A stretch of 34,226 nt of DNA, from the NCBI GenBank assembly GCA_001795535.1, contig MGPK01000049.1, positions 1 to 34,226 of the forward strand, given 5' to 3'. This stretch comes from Deltaproteobacteria bacterium GWA2_54_12 (GTDB lineage Bacteria > Desulfobacterota > GWC2-55-46). The position numbers and the translations under genes are program-made. Within the stretch, counting starts at the first letter, position 1, and the number at the start of each line of letters is the position of its first letter. The notes under the pieces were generated by a model. It saw nothing but the letters and a program-made list of their open reading frames with translations, had not been told where the DNA came from and searched no databases. This document shows positions 14,191 to 22,889 of the stretch, one piece after another.

Positions 14191-15564
14191 TTACTTGCCA
14201 ATACAGAACGAACTGAAAATTATATCGAGTATGTCTTCGCTTGTCGTCTCGCCCGTTATCTCGCCGAGCGCGTCTATCGAAGAGCGGATGTCGGCAGCGG
14301 CAAGCTCTCTCGGCAGGCCTTCGATCAGGGCGGCCTGAGCCCGCTCAAGGCCTTCGAGGCATTTCACAAGGCAGTCCCTGTGCCTGACGGACGCGACAAG
14401 CTCGCCGACAGGTGTTTCCATGGCTGTCTTTCCACCGGCTGCTTTTTCGAATAAGAGGTCTTTCAAGGCCTCGATGCCCTGCTCAGTGGTGGCAGAGATG
14501 GATACGACATCAAAGCCATCGAATTTGGCCCTTGCCTCCTGGAGCCTTGCGGAGCCTATATCAACTTTGTTAGCGGCAATTATGGTCTTGTCAAAAGGAA
14601 GCCCCGAGAGTATCTCGATATCCGCATTGAGGTCGGCCGTGAGGTCTGCTACGAAGATTATGAGCCCCGCCTCTTCAATCCTGCTTCTGGCAAGGCGTAC
14701 GCCGATTGCTTCGACTTCGTCGGCGGCTTCGCGAAGTCCCGCCGTGTCCATGAGCCGCACTGGCATGCCTCTGATCTCGAGCGTTTCTTCTATCACATCC
14801 CTTGTTGTTCCGGGTATGGGCGTGACTATCGCGCGCTCTTCCTGCAGAAGGACATTCATGAGGCTGGATTTCCCGGCGTTCGGACGGCCCAGGATTAGGA
14901 CTTTCAGACCTTCTCTCAATGCCCTGCCTTCGGCGAATGTGGAAAGGAGTTTTTCAACGCTTGCGGCAGCTTCGGATATCTTCGAGGCAATGGCTTCGGC
15001 CGGAAGCCCGTCTATCTCTTCCTCGGTAAAATCGAGCTCCGCCTCAATATGGGCCAGCAGTTCAACGAGCGGGGTCTTGAGAGCGGCCACCTTTCTTGAA
15101 AGTCCGCCTTCGAGCCTGCCCCTCGCCGAAAACAACGAAAGCGAAGTCTGCGCCCTTATGAGGTCTATTACAGCCTCGGCCTGGGAGAGGTCGAGTTTTC
15201 CGTTCACAAAGGCGCGCCTGGTGAACTCGCCCGGCCCGGCAGGCCTCGCGCCTGCCTTTACAAAAGAGGAGAGTACTTGTCTTAAAATGAGCGGGCCGCC
15301 GTGGCAGTGGAACTCAATGACATCTTCTCCCGTATAAGACCTTGGGGAGGGCATGTAGGCGAGAAAGCCTACATCGAGTCTTTCATCTGCCGGGCCCAGG
15401 ATGCTCCCGTAGATGAGCCGCCTTTCCTCGACGGGCCCTTTTACGCTGAAGCGCTTCAAAGCTACCTCAAGCGCTTTCGGGCCGCTCAGGCGTATTATGC
15501 CGATGCCGCCTTCGCCCTGCGCGGTCGCTATGGCGGCTATTGTGTCTGAAGGGTTTTCTTTCAT
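14191..15564 (-). CDS. mnmE: tRNA modification GTPase MnmE
   Basis: 457 residues, full length. With MnmG it forms the carboxymethylaminomethyl group on uridine 34 of tRNAs. The N-terminal tetrahydrofolate domain begins DTIAAIATAQGEGGIGIIRL. The GTPase domain is inserted in the helical domain, with G1 GRPNAGKSS near residue 225, G3 DTAGL and G4 NKVD. It ends with the invariant FCIGK, whose Cys is essential in E. coli. ATG 15564 has no clear ribosome site, but the N terminus fits the family. A hairpin at 15631-15662 separates it from the upstream cytochrome gene. The common neighbours yidC, rnpA and mnmG are not adjacent here. Confidence 0.96.
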   Translation of the reverse strand: MKENPSDTIAAIATAQGEGGIGIIRLSGPKALEVALKRFSVKGPVEERRLIYGSILGPADERLDVGFLAYMPSPRSYTGEDVIEFHCHGGPLILRQVLSSFVKAGARPAGPGEFTRRAFVNGKLDLSQAEAVIDLIRAQTSLSLFSARGRLEGGLSRKVAALKTPLVELLAHIEAELDFTEEEIDGLPAEAIASKISEAAASVEKLLSTFAEGRALREGLKVLILGRPNAGKSSLMNVLLQEERAIVTPIPGTTRDVIEETLEIRGMPVRLMDTAGLREAADEVEAIGVRLARSRIEEAGLIIFVADLTADLNADIEILSGLPFDKTIIAANKVDIGSARLQEARAKFDGFDVVSISATTEQGIEALKDLLFEKAAGGKTAMETPVGELVASVRHRDCLVKCLEGLERAQAALIEGLPRELAAADIRSSIDALGEITGETTSEDILDIIFSSFCIGK

Positions 15565-15630
15565 GGAAGATATTAAAACTCAGAAGAGCGTTCTTTTCAA
15601 TTGGAATGAGGACTGGGGCATAAAAGGAGC

Positions 15631-15662
15631 GGCCCCCCTGCCTCTGGCGTGGCAGGGGGGCC
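15631..15662 (-). terminator. Strong GC hairpin, possible terminator of the cytochrome transcript
   Basis: GGCCCCCCTGCC (15631-15642) pairs perfectly with GGCAGGGGGGCC (15651-15662) around an 8-base loop. On the minus strand it is followed by GCTCCTTTTATG, with only four T residues, so termination is plausible but not certain. It lies between repeat copy 2 and the mnmE start. Confidence 0.5.
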
Positions 15663-15707
15663 TGGCGTTGTGTCAGAGACTGGCCTCTCTAACGCTTCAA
15701 GGCTACC

Positions 15708-15835
15708 TCTAAAAATTGCTCTTTTCCCTGACCTCTGCGTCAGGGCGTAAATAAAAATGCTCACATATTGTCATATATGCTGCGTTTTTTATTTCCACCC
15801 TTCCTTGACTTCAGAAAAAATATCTAATTTTTAGA
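15708..15835 (+). repeat. 128-bp dispersed palindromic element, copy 2
   Basis: This copy is the same length as copy 1 with about eight substitutions. Its terminal inverted repeat is slightly longer, 12 bp (CCTCTAAAAATT at 15706-15717 with AATTTTTAGAGG at 15826-15837). It lies 28 bp beyond the stop codon of the minus-strand cytochrome gene, in the opposite orientation to that gene. Confidence 0.9.
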
Positions 15836-15863
15836 GGCAGCCCTACTTCTGTTATTCAAATAT

Positions 15864-16319
15864 TCAAGGCCTGAACCGGTCATGACAGGACACGCAGCCG
15901 TCGAGGAGTTTCTTGGTGACGGCTGTCATGTTCTGACGGTCGCCCTTGTGTGCAGCCGTGGCGAGCGATTCGAGGTTGGCGTGGAAATCCTTGTCCATCC
16001 TCTCGAACTCCGCAACCTTTGAGGCGTTCTTCCTGAGCTTCACCTCTCCGGCGTGAAGCGCTTTCTGGGTCTTTTCCATCTTGCCGTGCATGGTCTCGAG
16101 CGCCTGGTGGACCCTGTGGCCGTCGCCAAGGGCGACTGCCGAGACGACTTCCCTGAAGACCGCGTCAAGCGCCTTCATCTCTTCGATAAGCGCGCCTGAC
16201 CCTGCTGAATGGACAGATGCCTTGTGCTGGCTGTGGTCAGCCGAGATTGCGGCGAAAGGCGTAATTGAGATAAACAGCGCCGATATAAAAGCCGCATTCA
16301 GGAAAGTTCTCTTTTTCAT
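15864..16319 (-). CDS. Monoheme cytochrome c (cytochrome c'-like)
   Basis: 151 residues with a Sec signal peptide (MKKRTFLNAAFISALFISIT to about ISA, residue 27), so it is periplasmic. The only heme-binding motif is CVSCH at residues 142-146, near the C terminus, preceded by a long helical region. This layout, a four-helix bundle with a C-terminal CxxCH, is that of cytochrome c' and relatives, which bind small gases or transfer electrons. The His-rich stretch DHSQHKASVH follows the signal peptide. ATG 16319 has AAGGAG 8 bases upstream. It is 66 bp behind the RND operon and may be a separate transcript. Confidence 0.78.
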   Translation of the reverse strand: MKKRTFLNAAFISALFISITPFAAISADHSQHKASVHSAGSGALIEEMKALDAVFREVVSAVALGDGHRVHQALETMHGKMEKTQKALHAGEVKLRKNASKVAEFERMDKDFHANLESLATAAHKGDRQNMTAVTKKLLDGCVSCHDRFRP

Positions 16320-16385
16320 GCAGTGTTCTCCTTGTTAATCAGTAAAGATATTAACAGAGGCCGAAAGCGGAAAATATGATTTCTG

Positions 16386-19300
16386 TCACCTGTCTTTATT
16401 TCTGAAAAATTCAAAGTACAGAAGCGGCACCGCGGCTAGGGTAAGGAAGGTGGCCGCGACCGCCCCGAACATCATCGATATGGCAAGTCCCTGGAATATG
16501 GGGTCAAAGAGCATCACGAAAGAGCCGACTACTACGGCCGCCGCCGTAAGTAGTATCGGGCGGGTGCGTACGGCCCCGGCTTTAATGACGGCGTCTTTGA
16601 GCGCCATCCCGGCCTCCTGCTCGCGCTCTATGAAGTCCACGAGAAGGATCGAGTTTCTGACGATTATCCCTGCAAGGGCTATGAAGCCTATCATCGAGGT
16701 CGCCGTGAAAAACGCGCCGAAAAGCCAGTGGCCCGGCAGTATGCCGACGAGCGTCATCGGTATTGGGGCCATTATGACAAGCGGGGTTATAAAGCTTTTA
16801 AACCAGGCGACGACCAGTATGTATATGAGGACTAGGACAGCTGCAAAGGCAATCCCCAGGTCACGGAAGACCTCGTATGTTATGTGCCATTCGCCGTCCC
16901 ACTTCATCGAGTATTTGTCTTCGAGCCACGGCTGGGTTGATGAGAACTGCTCAATGGAATAGCCTTCGGGCGATTTCAGTTCGGCTATCTTCGAGCCCAT
17001 GTCGAGTATGGCGTAAACAGGGCTTTCAGCGACCCCCGCGACATCCCCCGTAACATAAGTGACCGCCTTGAGGTTCTTGTGATGGATTGTCCTTTCGGAC
17101 GAGGCATCTTTCATAGATACCAGCTCGGACAAGGGTATGAGCTGGCCGGTTGCCGATGGCACGCCCATGGATTTGAGAGAGGAAAGGTCAGCTCTCTGGC
17201 CCATGGGCATTCTGAGGAATATCTCCACGGGGTCTTTGGCGTACTCGGCGTGGATAAGCCCGGCGCTCATGCCGGAGACTGCCGTCCTGAGGGAAGCCGC
17301 TACAGCCTCTGTCGAGACCCCGCTCAATGAGGCCTTTGTCCTGTCGACTTCGAACATGAGCTTTTTCTGGCTCTCCTCTACATACCAGTCTATGTCGACA
17401 ACGCCCGGCGTTGTTTCGAAGACCTCTTTTATCTTTCTGGCTACTTCAATGCGGCCCTCTTCTTTCGGGCCGTAGACCTCTGCCACGAGAGTGCTTAAAA
17501 CAGGCGGGCCAGGAGGTATCTCGGCGAGCTTTATTCTCGCCCCGTACTTCATCGCTATTTCCTGAAGGCCGGGCCTGAGCCTCTTGGCTATGTCGTGGCT
17601 CTGGGAATTTCTTTTATCCTTGGCGACGAAGTTGGCCTGTATGTCCGCCACATTCGCCCCGCTTCTCAGGTAGTAATGGCGAACAAGGCCGTTGAAGTTG
17701 TAAGGCGAGGCGGTCCCGATATAGCTCTGAAAGTCCGTGACTTCAGGGACGGCCCTCAGATATTCACCGAGGGCCTTTGTCACCCTGGCTGTCTCTTCGA
17801 GTGTCGAGCCTTCCGGCATATCGACAACTATTTGCAGCTCGCTCTTGTTGTCGAACGGGAGCATCTTCATGGTCACGGCTTTTAGGGGCACAAGGAGGGC
17901 CGCAAGAAGAAGGAGTACGATAACGCCGCCAAAGGCGGCAAGCCTTTTGGACCTGCTCTCGATAAGAGGCGTGAGAAGTCTTGAATACAGGGTGTTAAGC
18001 CTTGATGATTCCTCAGTGCCAGCTGCCTCATGTTTAACATTCTTCAATACCTTGTAGCCGAGCCAGGGGCTCACGATAAAGGCTACGAGCAGGGAAAAGA
18101 GCATTGCCGCAGACGCGCCAACCGGGATGGGCCTCATGTACGGGCCCATGAGTCCGGAGACGAATGCCATGGGCAGGAGCGCGGCTATGACCGTGAAGGT
18201 GGCGAGTATCGTGGGGTTGCCTACCTCGTCGACCGCCGCAATCGCGGTGTCTGTGCTCACTCCCTTCAGCTTGAAGTGCCTGTGTATGTTTTCGACGACC
18301 ACTATCGCGTCGTCGACAAGGATACCGATTGAGAATATGAGAGCGAAGAGAGTTACCCTGTTGAGCGTGTAGCCGTACAGGTAATTGACGAGAAGCGTTA
18401 ATGCGAGAGTCACGGGCACGGCGACCGCCACGACCGCCGACTCTCTCGTGCCAAGGGCCAGCGCGATAAGGACTATCACGGCGATCGTTGCGACAAGCAT
18501 ATGCTCAAGGAGTTCGTCCGATTTTTCCTTGGCGGTCTCGCCGTAGTTTCGGGTTGTAGTAATATTTATGCCTGAGGGAACTACGACGCCCTTCAACGCC
18601 TCTGTCTTCTCAAGCGCTTTTTCAGCGACTACGCTCGCGTTCGCGCCAGCCTTCTTGGAAAGGGCTATCGTGACCGCTTCAAAGTCAGCCGCCGGGTTTG
18701 AGGCAGTTATGCCCTTTTCAGAGGCGGCGGGCCCCAGTCCCATGAATACATAATTCGAAGGCTCCTCAGGGCCGTCAGATACCTTCGCGACATCATTGAG
18801 GTAGACGGGCCTGCCATCGTGCACTCCGACCACGACAGATTTGACATCTTCCGCGTTTTCAAGAAACCCTCCGGCCTGAAGCAGGAGTTCGGTATTCGCG
18901 GACGGGATTGACCCGGACGGCAGGCTTGCGTTGGCCTGCTTGAGCGCCCCGATTATCTGGAAGGTCGATTGGGAATAAGCGCGAAGGCGCGAGGGGTCGA
19001 GCTCTACTTTTACCTGACGCTTCTGTCCTCCGATGACAGAGACCTCTGATACGCTGTCGTCTTTTTTCAACTCATCGGCGAGCACGGTTGCGACCCTTCT
19101 GAGCTCAAAGCCCGTGTACTTCTCGCTCCAGAGCGTCAATGCCAGCACAGGCACATCGTCAATTGATTTCGGTTTTACAAGCGGCTCGGTAACGCCGGGG
19201 GGTATGCGGTCGTAATTGGACATGAGCTTGTTGTAAAGCCTGACGACCGCATCTTCCATATCGGTACCGACATAAAAGCGGACGATGGTGAGGTTGCCCC

Positions 19301-19574
19301 CGGAGCTGGCCATTGAGTAGATATACTCGACGCCTTCTACTTCCCAGAGGAGCTTTTCCATCGGAGTCGTAACGCGCTCTTCGACTTCTTTCGCGGACGC
19401 GCCCGGATAGCCGACGAAAACATCTATCATCGGTACTTTTATCTGGGGCTCCTCTTCGCGCGGGGTTACGAATACGGCAAAGAGGCCAAGAAGGAGTGAG
19501 GCTATGACAATGAGGGGAGTAAGCCTGGAGTGGATAAAGGCCCTGGCTATGCGGCCTGACAAGCCCGTATTCAT
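16386..19574 (-). CDS. RND efflux transporter inner-membrane permease
   Basis: 1062 residues, the standard size for an AcrB/HAE-type pump, which uses proton entry to export substrates. It starts with one transmembrane helix, then TPREEEPQI and the porter region [22 protein letters not shown]4 contains [18 protein letters not shown], whose paired aspartates form the proton relay. The second half repeats the layout and includes [20 protein letters not shown]. The ATG overlaps the stop of the adaptor gene by 4 bp (ATGA), ensuring coupled translation. It is the last gene of the arsR-DUF2892-tolC-mfp-rnd operon. It lacks an obvious metal-specific CzcA motif set, so substrate class is open. Confidence 0.93.
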   Translation of the reverse strand: MNTGLSGRIARAFIHSRLTPLIVIASLLLGLFAVFVTPREEEPQIKVPMIDVFVGYPGASAKEVEERVTTPMEKLLWEVEGVEYIYSMASSGGNLTIVRFYVGTDMEDAVVRLYNKLMSNYDRIPPGVTEPLVKPKSIDDVPVLALTLWSEKYTGFELRRVATVLADELKKDDSVSEVSVIGGQKRQVKVELDPSRLRAYSQSTFQIIGALKQANASLPSGSIPSANTELLLQAGGFLENAEDVKSVVVGVHDGRPVYLNDVAKVSDGPEEPSNYVFMGLGPAASEKGITASNPAADFEAVTIALSKKAGANASVVAEKALEKTEALKGVVVPSGINITTTRNYGETAKEKSDELLEHMLVATIAVIVLIALALGTRESAVVAVAVPVTLALTLLVNYLYGYTLNRVTLFALIFSIGILVDDAIVVVENIHRHFKLKGVSTDTAIAAVDEVGNPTILATFTVIAALLPMAFVSGLMGPYMRPIPVGASAAMLFSLLVAFIVSPWLGYKVLKNVKHEAAGTEESSRLNTLYSRLLTPLIESRSKRLAAFGGVIVLLLLAALLVPLKAVTMKMLPFDNKSELQIVVDMPEGSTLEETARVTKALGEYLRAVPEVTDFQSYIGTASPYNFNGLVRHYYLRSGANVADIQANFVAKDKRNSQSHDIAKRLRPGLQEIAMKYGARIKLAEIPPGPPVLSTLVAEVYGPKEEGRIEVARKIKEVFETTPGVVDIDWYVEESQKKLMFEVDRTKASLSGVSTEAVAASLRTAVSGMSAGLIHAEYAKDPVEIFLRMPMGQRADLSSLKSMGVPSATGQLIPLSELVSMKDASSERTIHHKNLKAVTYVTGDVAGVAESPVYAILDMGSKIAELKSPEGYSIEQFSSTQPWLEDKYSMKWDGEWHITYEVFRDLGIAFAAVLVLIYILVVAWFKSFITPLVIMAPIPMTLVGILPGHWLFGAFFTATSMIGFIALAGIIVRNSILLVDFIEREQEAGMALKDAVIKAGAVRTRPILLTAAAVVVGSFVMLFDPIFQGLAISMMFGAVAATFLTLAAVPLLYFEFFRNKDR

Positions 19575-20677
19575 CTGACGCCGCCCAGGAGCCCGCCGTC
19601 AAAAGCGGCCTCGGCTCCTTTTGAAATGACCTGGTCGCCTTCAGTGAGGCCGGAGATGACCTCGACCTCGTCACCATAGGCGCCAGCGACCCTTATAAGA
19701 GTGTAGGCAACGACACCTTTTTTATCGACCGTGTATACGCCGGTGAGCTGGCCTTTTGCGACTATCGAGGCGGCTGGCACAATAAGGGCCTGCCTCTCAA
19801 CGCCGGGTATTGTTACCTTCGCGTAAAGCCCTGTCCGGAGGCCATCGCCTTTTATCGAGGCCTTTACGAGAAAGGTCCTCGTCGCCGAGTCTATTGAAGG
19901 GATGACCTCGGTTACCCGTGCGGTGTATTCATTGCCGTCGATGCTGGCGCGCAAATCCATTCCGGGCCTTATAAGTCCAGCGAGCCGTCCGTCAAGGCTG
20001 GCCTCTAACACGAATTTGGAGTCGTCTTCTATCGTTATAAGAGGCGTGCCCGGGGCAGTCATGCTGCCCACATCTATTTTCTTTTCAGAGACGACCCCCG
20101 CAAACGGGGCCACGACCCTGGCGTAGCCCTTGTACACGCGGGCTTCCTCTGCCCCGGCACTTGCCCTTCTGACTGACTCCTCCATCCCGGCCAGATTCAG
20201 CCTCGCGGTATCTCGCTGCAGGGTGATGTTGTCGAATTCCTGGCGGGAGAGGGCGTTTGCCTCAAAAAGTTTCGCGTACCTCTGGTATGTAGCCTCTGTC
20301 AGCTGCGCCTGCCTTCTCGCGCTCTCAAGACCGAAACCAGCCTCCTTGAGGCCCGCCTCAGCGCCGGCTACTTTCTGGGCCATGTCGCTGTCGTCTATGG
20401 TGAGAAGCACCTGGCCTTTTTTGACCCTCTGCCCCTCTTTGACCATGACAGCGGTGACTGTGCCCATCGCCTTTGAAGAGACAGCCCCTATTGTGGCGGC
20501 CTTTATGGTCCCGGCCGCCTCGATGCTCTCCGGATATGTCTTGAAGGTGGCGGTTGTCGTCTCAACGCCGGTTATCGACTTTCTCTGGACCTCGGCTTCG
20601 CCTTGGCCTGTTTTCTCAGAGCACCCGCCAAGAAGGAGCGGGGCAGCGAGGATAGTGATGAGAAGCATGCGTTTCAT
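19571..20677 (-). CDS. RND periplasmic adaptor (membrane fusion) lipoprotein
   Basis: 368 residues. A lipoprotein signal peptide ends in LLLGGC (lipobox Cys near residue 19), anchoring it in the membrane. The mature part shows the HlyD/MFP layout: an IEAAGTI start, lipoyl-like half [20 protein letters not shown], an alpha-hairpin with heptad character (about 100-160), second lipoyl half, beta-barrel and the distal VYTVDKKG segment. It bridges the RND permease and TolC. ATG 20677 has GGAG about 7 bases upstream and follows tolC by 12 bp. Confidence 0.92.
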   Translation of the reverse strand: MKRMLLITILAAPLLLGGCSEKTGQGEAEVQRKSITGVETTTATFKTYPESIEAAGTIKAATIGAVSSKAMGTVTAVMVKEGQRVKKGQVLLTIDDSDMAQKVAGAEAGLKEAGFGLESARRQAQLTEATYQRYAKLFEANALSRQEFDNITLQRDTARLNLAGMEESVRRASAGAEEARVYKGYARVVAPFAGVVSEKKIDVGSMTAPGTPLITIEDDSKFVLEASLDGRLAGLIRPGMDLRASIDGNEYTARVTEVIPSIDSATRTFLVKASIKGDGLRTGLYAKVTIPGVERQALIVPAASIVAKGQLTGVYTVDKKGVVAYTLIRVAGAYGDEVEVISGLTEGDQVISKGAEAAFDGGLLGGVR

Positions 20678-20689
20678 AGATAACTCCGT

Positions 20690-22021
20690 TTATTCAAGGC
20701 CAAGGTCCTTTAATATCGTGCCGGCCTCAAAGCTCAAGGCGGCAAGGCTTGCGGCATGGGCGTTCTTTCTCATGACAACAGAAGCCCTGGCCCCGCTCAG
20801 GCTCGCTTCCGCGTCGAGGAGGTCTACAATCGGGGAGAGGGAATTCTCGAACCTCAGCCTTACGAGCCGTTCTCCCTCTTCGGCGCTCTTCAATGCCGCC
20901 TCAGTAAGCTCGGCGTTCTTCCTGGCTTCTTCGACATTGAAGTATGCCTGATGGACGCTGAACGAGACGAACTGCTTCATGCCTTCAAGGCGCTCGCCTG
21001 CCTCGACGGATTTGAGCCTTGCCCTGGATGCTTCAAAGCTCCTCGTAGAGTCAAATATATTCCACCTCAGGAAGGCCGAGACCTGCCAGCTCTCTCCCTC
21101 GCTCCCGAACGGCGTTTCATGGTCGTTCAGAAAATATGAGCCGCCAACGCCTACGATTGGAAAATAATCGGAATTAGCGAGAGAGACCGCGGCCCTGGCG
21201 TTCTCTCGCCGTTTTATCATTGATTTAAGGTCGCCTCGTTCCTGGGCAGACGAAAGGTAGTGGCTGACATTATGGAGCGGCATATCAAAGCCCGAAGAAT
21301 CTGCCTGGGCCTCCTCGTCAAGTCCGAGGAGCAATCCGAGCGACCTTTTGGCAAGCGAAAGACCTTTCTGGGCTGAAACAAGCCTCTGTTCAGATTCTAA
21401 AAGGCCTGTCCTGGCCCGGAGCACATCCGAGAAGAGGCCCAGGCCGCCCGTGTGCCTTGCCTCGGCTATCCTGAGGTGCTCTTTGCTGTCATTGAGGCCC
21501 GCTTCTGCGGCCTGTTTGAAACCTTCGGCAGTGTTGACCGAAAGAAAGGCGTTCACTATATTGAAGGCGGCCTCTTCGCGGCTACGCGAAAGCTCGTCCC
21601 TGCTGGCAGAGTATTCTTCTTTTGCCATGCTGAGGCCGACCCGGGCTTTCCTCGCGTAAACGGGCTGCTCGATCGAAAGCGAGGTCTGGAAGTCGTTTAT
21701 CGCTTCCGGGCTGTTAAGCGAGTTTATGGCGAAGTCCTGTGATGAAAACCTTTCCTGGTTGAGCTTGGACGAGAAGGCGAAGGTCGGGTTGTTCGTCCTC
21801 ATGTAGCGCTCTTCGAATGTTATCTTCGGCAGGAGGCGGCCCCTTGCCATGCCTATCTCTTCGGCGGCAGCGCCGGTTGCGGCCGCGGCGGCCCTCAAGC
21901 CGTGGTTCTGGTTGAGGCCCAGCTCGACTGCCTCTTTCAACGAGAAAGGGCCGGCGGCTTGCGAGCTTGCGGTTGAGAGAATGATTAATGAGAGTGCGGC
22001 GAGGGTATGTTTCATTTTCAT
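20690..22021 (-). CDS. TolC-family outer-membrane efflux protein
   Basis: 443 residues. A Sec signal peptide (MKMKHTLAALSLIILSTASS, cleavage near residue 22) is followed by two structural repeats of the outer-membrane efflux protein family, rich in Ala, Glu and Leu as expected for the long alpha-barrel helices. The GPFSLKEAVELGLNQNHGLR start of the mature protein is typical. It forms the exit duct for the adaptor and permease encoded downstream. ATG 22021 is supported by GAAGG about 10 bases upstream. ATG 22015, two codons later, is possible and would keep the signal peptide. A gap of about 115 bp separates it from the DUF2892 gene. Confidence 0.9.
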   Translation of the reverse strand: MKMKHTLAALSLIILSTASSQAAGPFSLKEAVELGLNQNHGLRAAAAATGAAAEEIGMARGRLLPKITFEERYMRTNNPTFAFSSKLNQERFSSQDFAINSLNSPEAINDFQTSLSIEQPVYARKARVGLSMAKEEYSASRDELSRSREEAAFNIVNAFLSVNTAEGFKQAAEAGLNDSKEHLRIAEARHTGGLGLFSDVLRARTGLLESEQRLVSAQKGLSLAKRSLGLLLGLDEEAQADSSGFDMPLHNVSHYLSSAQERGDLKSMIKRRENARAAVSLANSDYFPIVGVGGSYFLNDHETPFGSEGESWQVSAFLRWNIFDSTRSFEASRARLKSVEAGERLEGMKQFVSFSVHQAYFNVEEARKNAELTEAALKSAEEGERLVRLRFENSLSPIVDLLDAEASLSGARASVVMRKNAHAASLAALSFEAGTILKDLGLE

Positions 22022-22136
22022 GGCATGCGGGCCTTCGATAGATTACGGCGGAGTGGGCCGCCGGGACAAATCCCTTAAATGGCGCTGATAAAGTATACCA
22101 GCGCCCGGGAAAAACGCAGCCCATCCATGGAATTGT

Positions 22137-22337
22137 TCAGCAGGTCTGGCAGCCCTTTACGCCGAGTCTTTTTAGGAAGCTCATCATGGGGCACCAGTTG
22201 GTGAAAAAAGACTGGAGAAGGTTGAGCCCCACGAACGCCGTGAAGTAGAGCCAGTGCTCGGAGTGGACCCGTGAAAGGACAAGGGAAAGAAGGATGAAAA
22301 AACCGGCTATAAGCCTCAGGTATCTATCGACAGTCAT
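22137..22337 (-). CDS. YgaP-like inner-membrane protein (DUF2892)
   Basis: 66 residues with two hydrophobic helices (about 6-22 and 30-46), followed by NWCPMMSFLKRLGVKGCQTC. The DRYLRLIAGFF start and the NWCP...LG pattern are those of the DUF2892 membrane domain found at the C terminus of the rhodanese YgaP. Here the rhodanese domain is absent. Cysteines C49, C63 and C66 face the region after the second helix and may handle sulfane sulfur or metal. The start is ATG 22337, 10 bp after the arsR stop. In E. coli an ArsR-type regulator (YgaV) is paired with YgaP, so this gene pair has a precedent. Confidence 0.8.
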   Translation of the reverse strand: MTVDRYLRLIAGFFILLSLVLSRVHSEHWLYFTAFVGLNLLQSFFTNWCPMMSFLKRLGVKGCQTC

Positions 22338-22347
22338 GTGAGCCTCC

Positions 22348-22668
22348 TTATTTGATTCTGCGGGCGAGCTTTTCGCTCTCCGCGAGCTGCTCCATGAGGA
22401 CGGACTTCATGAGCGAGCATGCTTCTAGTATCTTGGGGTTGTTTATGTGGTAGTAGATGTTGACCCCGTCCCTTCTGGTATCGACGACTCTCGCCTGCCT
22501 CAGGACCGCGAGGTGCTGGGAGACATTGGCCTTGGTTATGCCGAGCCTTTCCACGAGGTCGCCGACAGAGAGCTCGCCGTCCTTCAGCGCGTTTATTATT
22601 TCGAGCCGCTTCGGGTTGGCCAGGGTCTTGCAGATTTCAGCCTGTAGTATGAACACTTCTTTCTTCAT
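22348..22668 (-). CDS. ArsR-family transcriptional regulator
   Basis: 106 residues, a winged helix-turn-helix dimer. LANPKRLEIINALKDGELSV leads into the recognition region ITKANVSQHLAVLRQARVV and the wing TRRDGVNIYYHI. Two cysteines, C13 (EICKTL) and C84 (EACSLM), lie in the dimerising helices and could sense metal or reactive sulfur. Their spacing does not match the BigR/SqrR pair exactly. The frame is open to 22746 through a poly-G tract, but ATG 22668 fits the family N terminus. The promoter at 22675-22703 places transcription start at the ATG itself, and no ribosome site exists, so the mRNA is probably leaderless. It heads the efflux operon and probably represses it. Confidence 0.88.
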   Translation of the reverse strand: MKKEVFILQAEICKTLANPKRLEIINALKDGELSVGDLVERLGITKANVSQHLAVLRQARVVDTRRDGVNIYYHINNPKILEACSLMKSVLMEQLAESEKLARRIK

Positions 22669-22674
22669 ATTTGC

Positions 22675-22703
22675 ATTATTGCGAAATCTTGAAACAATGT
22701 CAA
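22675..22703 (-). promoter_or_regulatory. Promoter and likely operator of the arsR efflux operon
   Basis: On the minus strand TTGACA (22698-22703) and AATAAT (22675-22680) are spaced exactly 17 bp apart. The expected start, 7 bases after the -10 box, is 22668, the A of the arsR ATG. An imperfect dyad ATTTCGCA-ATAA-TGCAAAT covers the -10 box and is a candidate ArsR site. Confidence 0.72.
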
Positions 22704-22713
22704 GGGGAAAGTT

Positions 22714-22728
22714 GGGGGGGGGGGGGGG
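22714..22728. repeat. 15-base poly-G homopolymer
   Basis: An uninterrupted run of 15 G (plus strand) lies 11 bp upstream of the arsR -35 box. Such tracts slip during replication and are also hard to sequence, so the exact length is uncertain. Confidence 0.75.
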
Positions 22729-22751
22729 CATTGCGAGCGAAAGCATATAAA

Positions 22752-22845
22752 CTTCCCCCCTTTCTAAGTGAGGGGGATTATAGTAGGGTGGGCTGCGCCC
22801 ACCAATTAACTGAAATCAAAAATCCCCCTTTAAAAAAGGGGGAAG
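22752..22845. repeat. 94-bp palindromic element with a nested hairpin
   Basis: Outer arms CTTCCCCCCTTTCTAAGTGAGGGGGATT (22752-22779, shown in the sequence as two blocks) and its imperfect inverse (22821-22845) enclose a perfect nested stem GGTGGGC (22787-22793) / GCCCACC (22797-22803). A half copy with the right-arm pattern occurs near 31090-31135, and the element at 6249-6322 is related in pattern. It is a MITE-like structure without coding capacity. Confidence 0.7.
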
Positions 22846-22889
22846 CTTAAAAGGTACGGACACGGTCATAGAATTCGGATTATCTCGCT

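Noticed and set aside
14109-14201. Upstream extension of the TRASH-like protein
   Set aside because: It would bury the signal peptide, and ATG 14108 has a strong GGAGG site.
22669-22746. Longer arsR start running through the poly-G tract
   Set aside because: The extension encodes a proline run, overlaps the promoter and does not match ArsR N termini.
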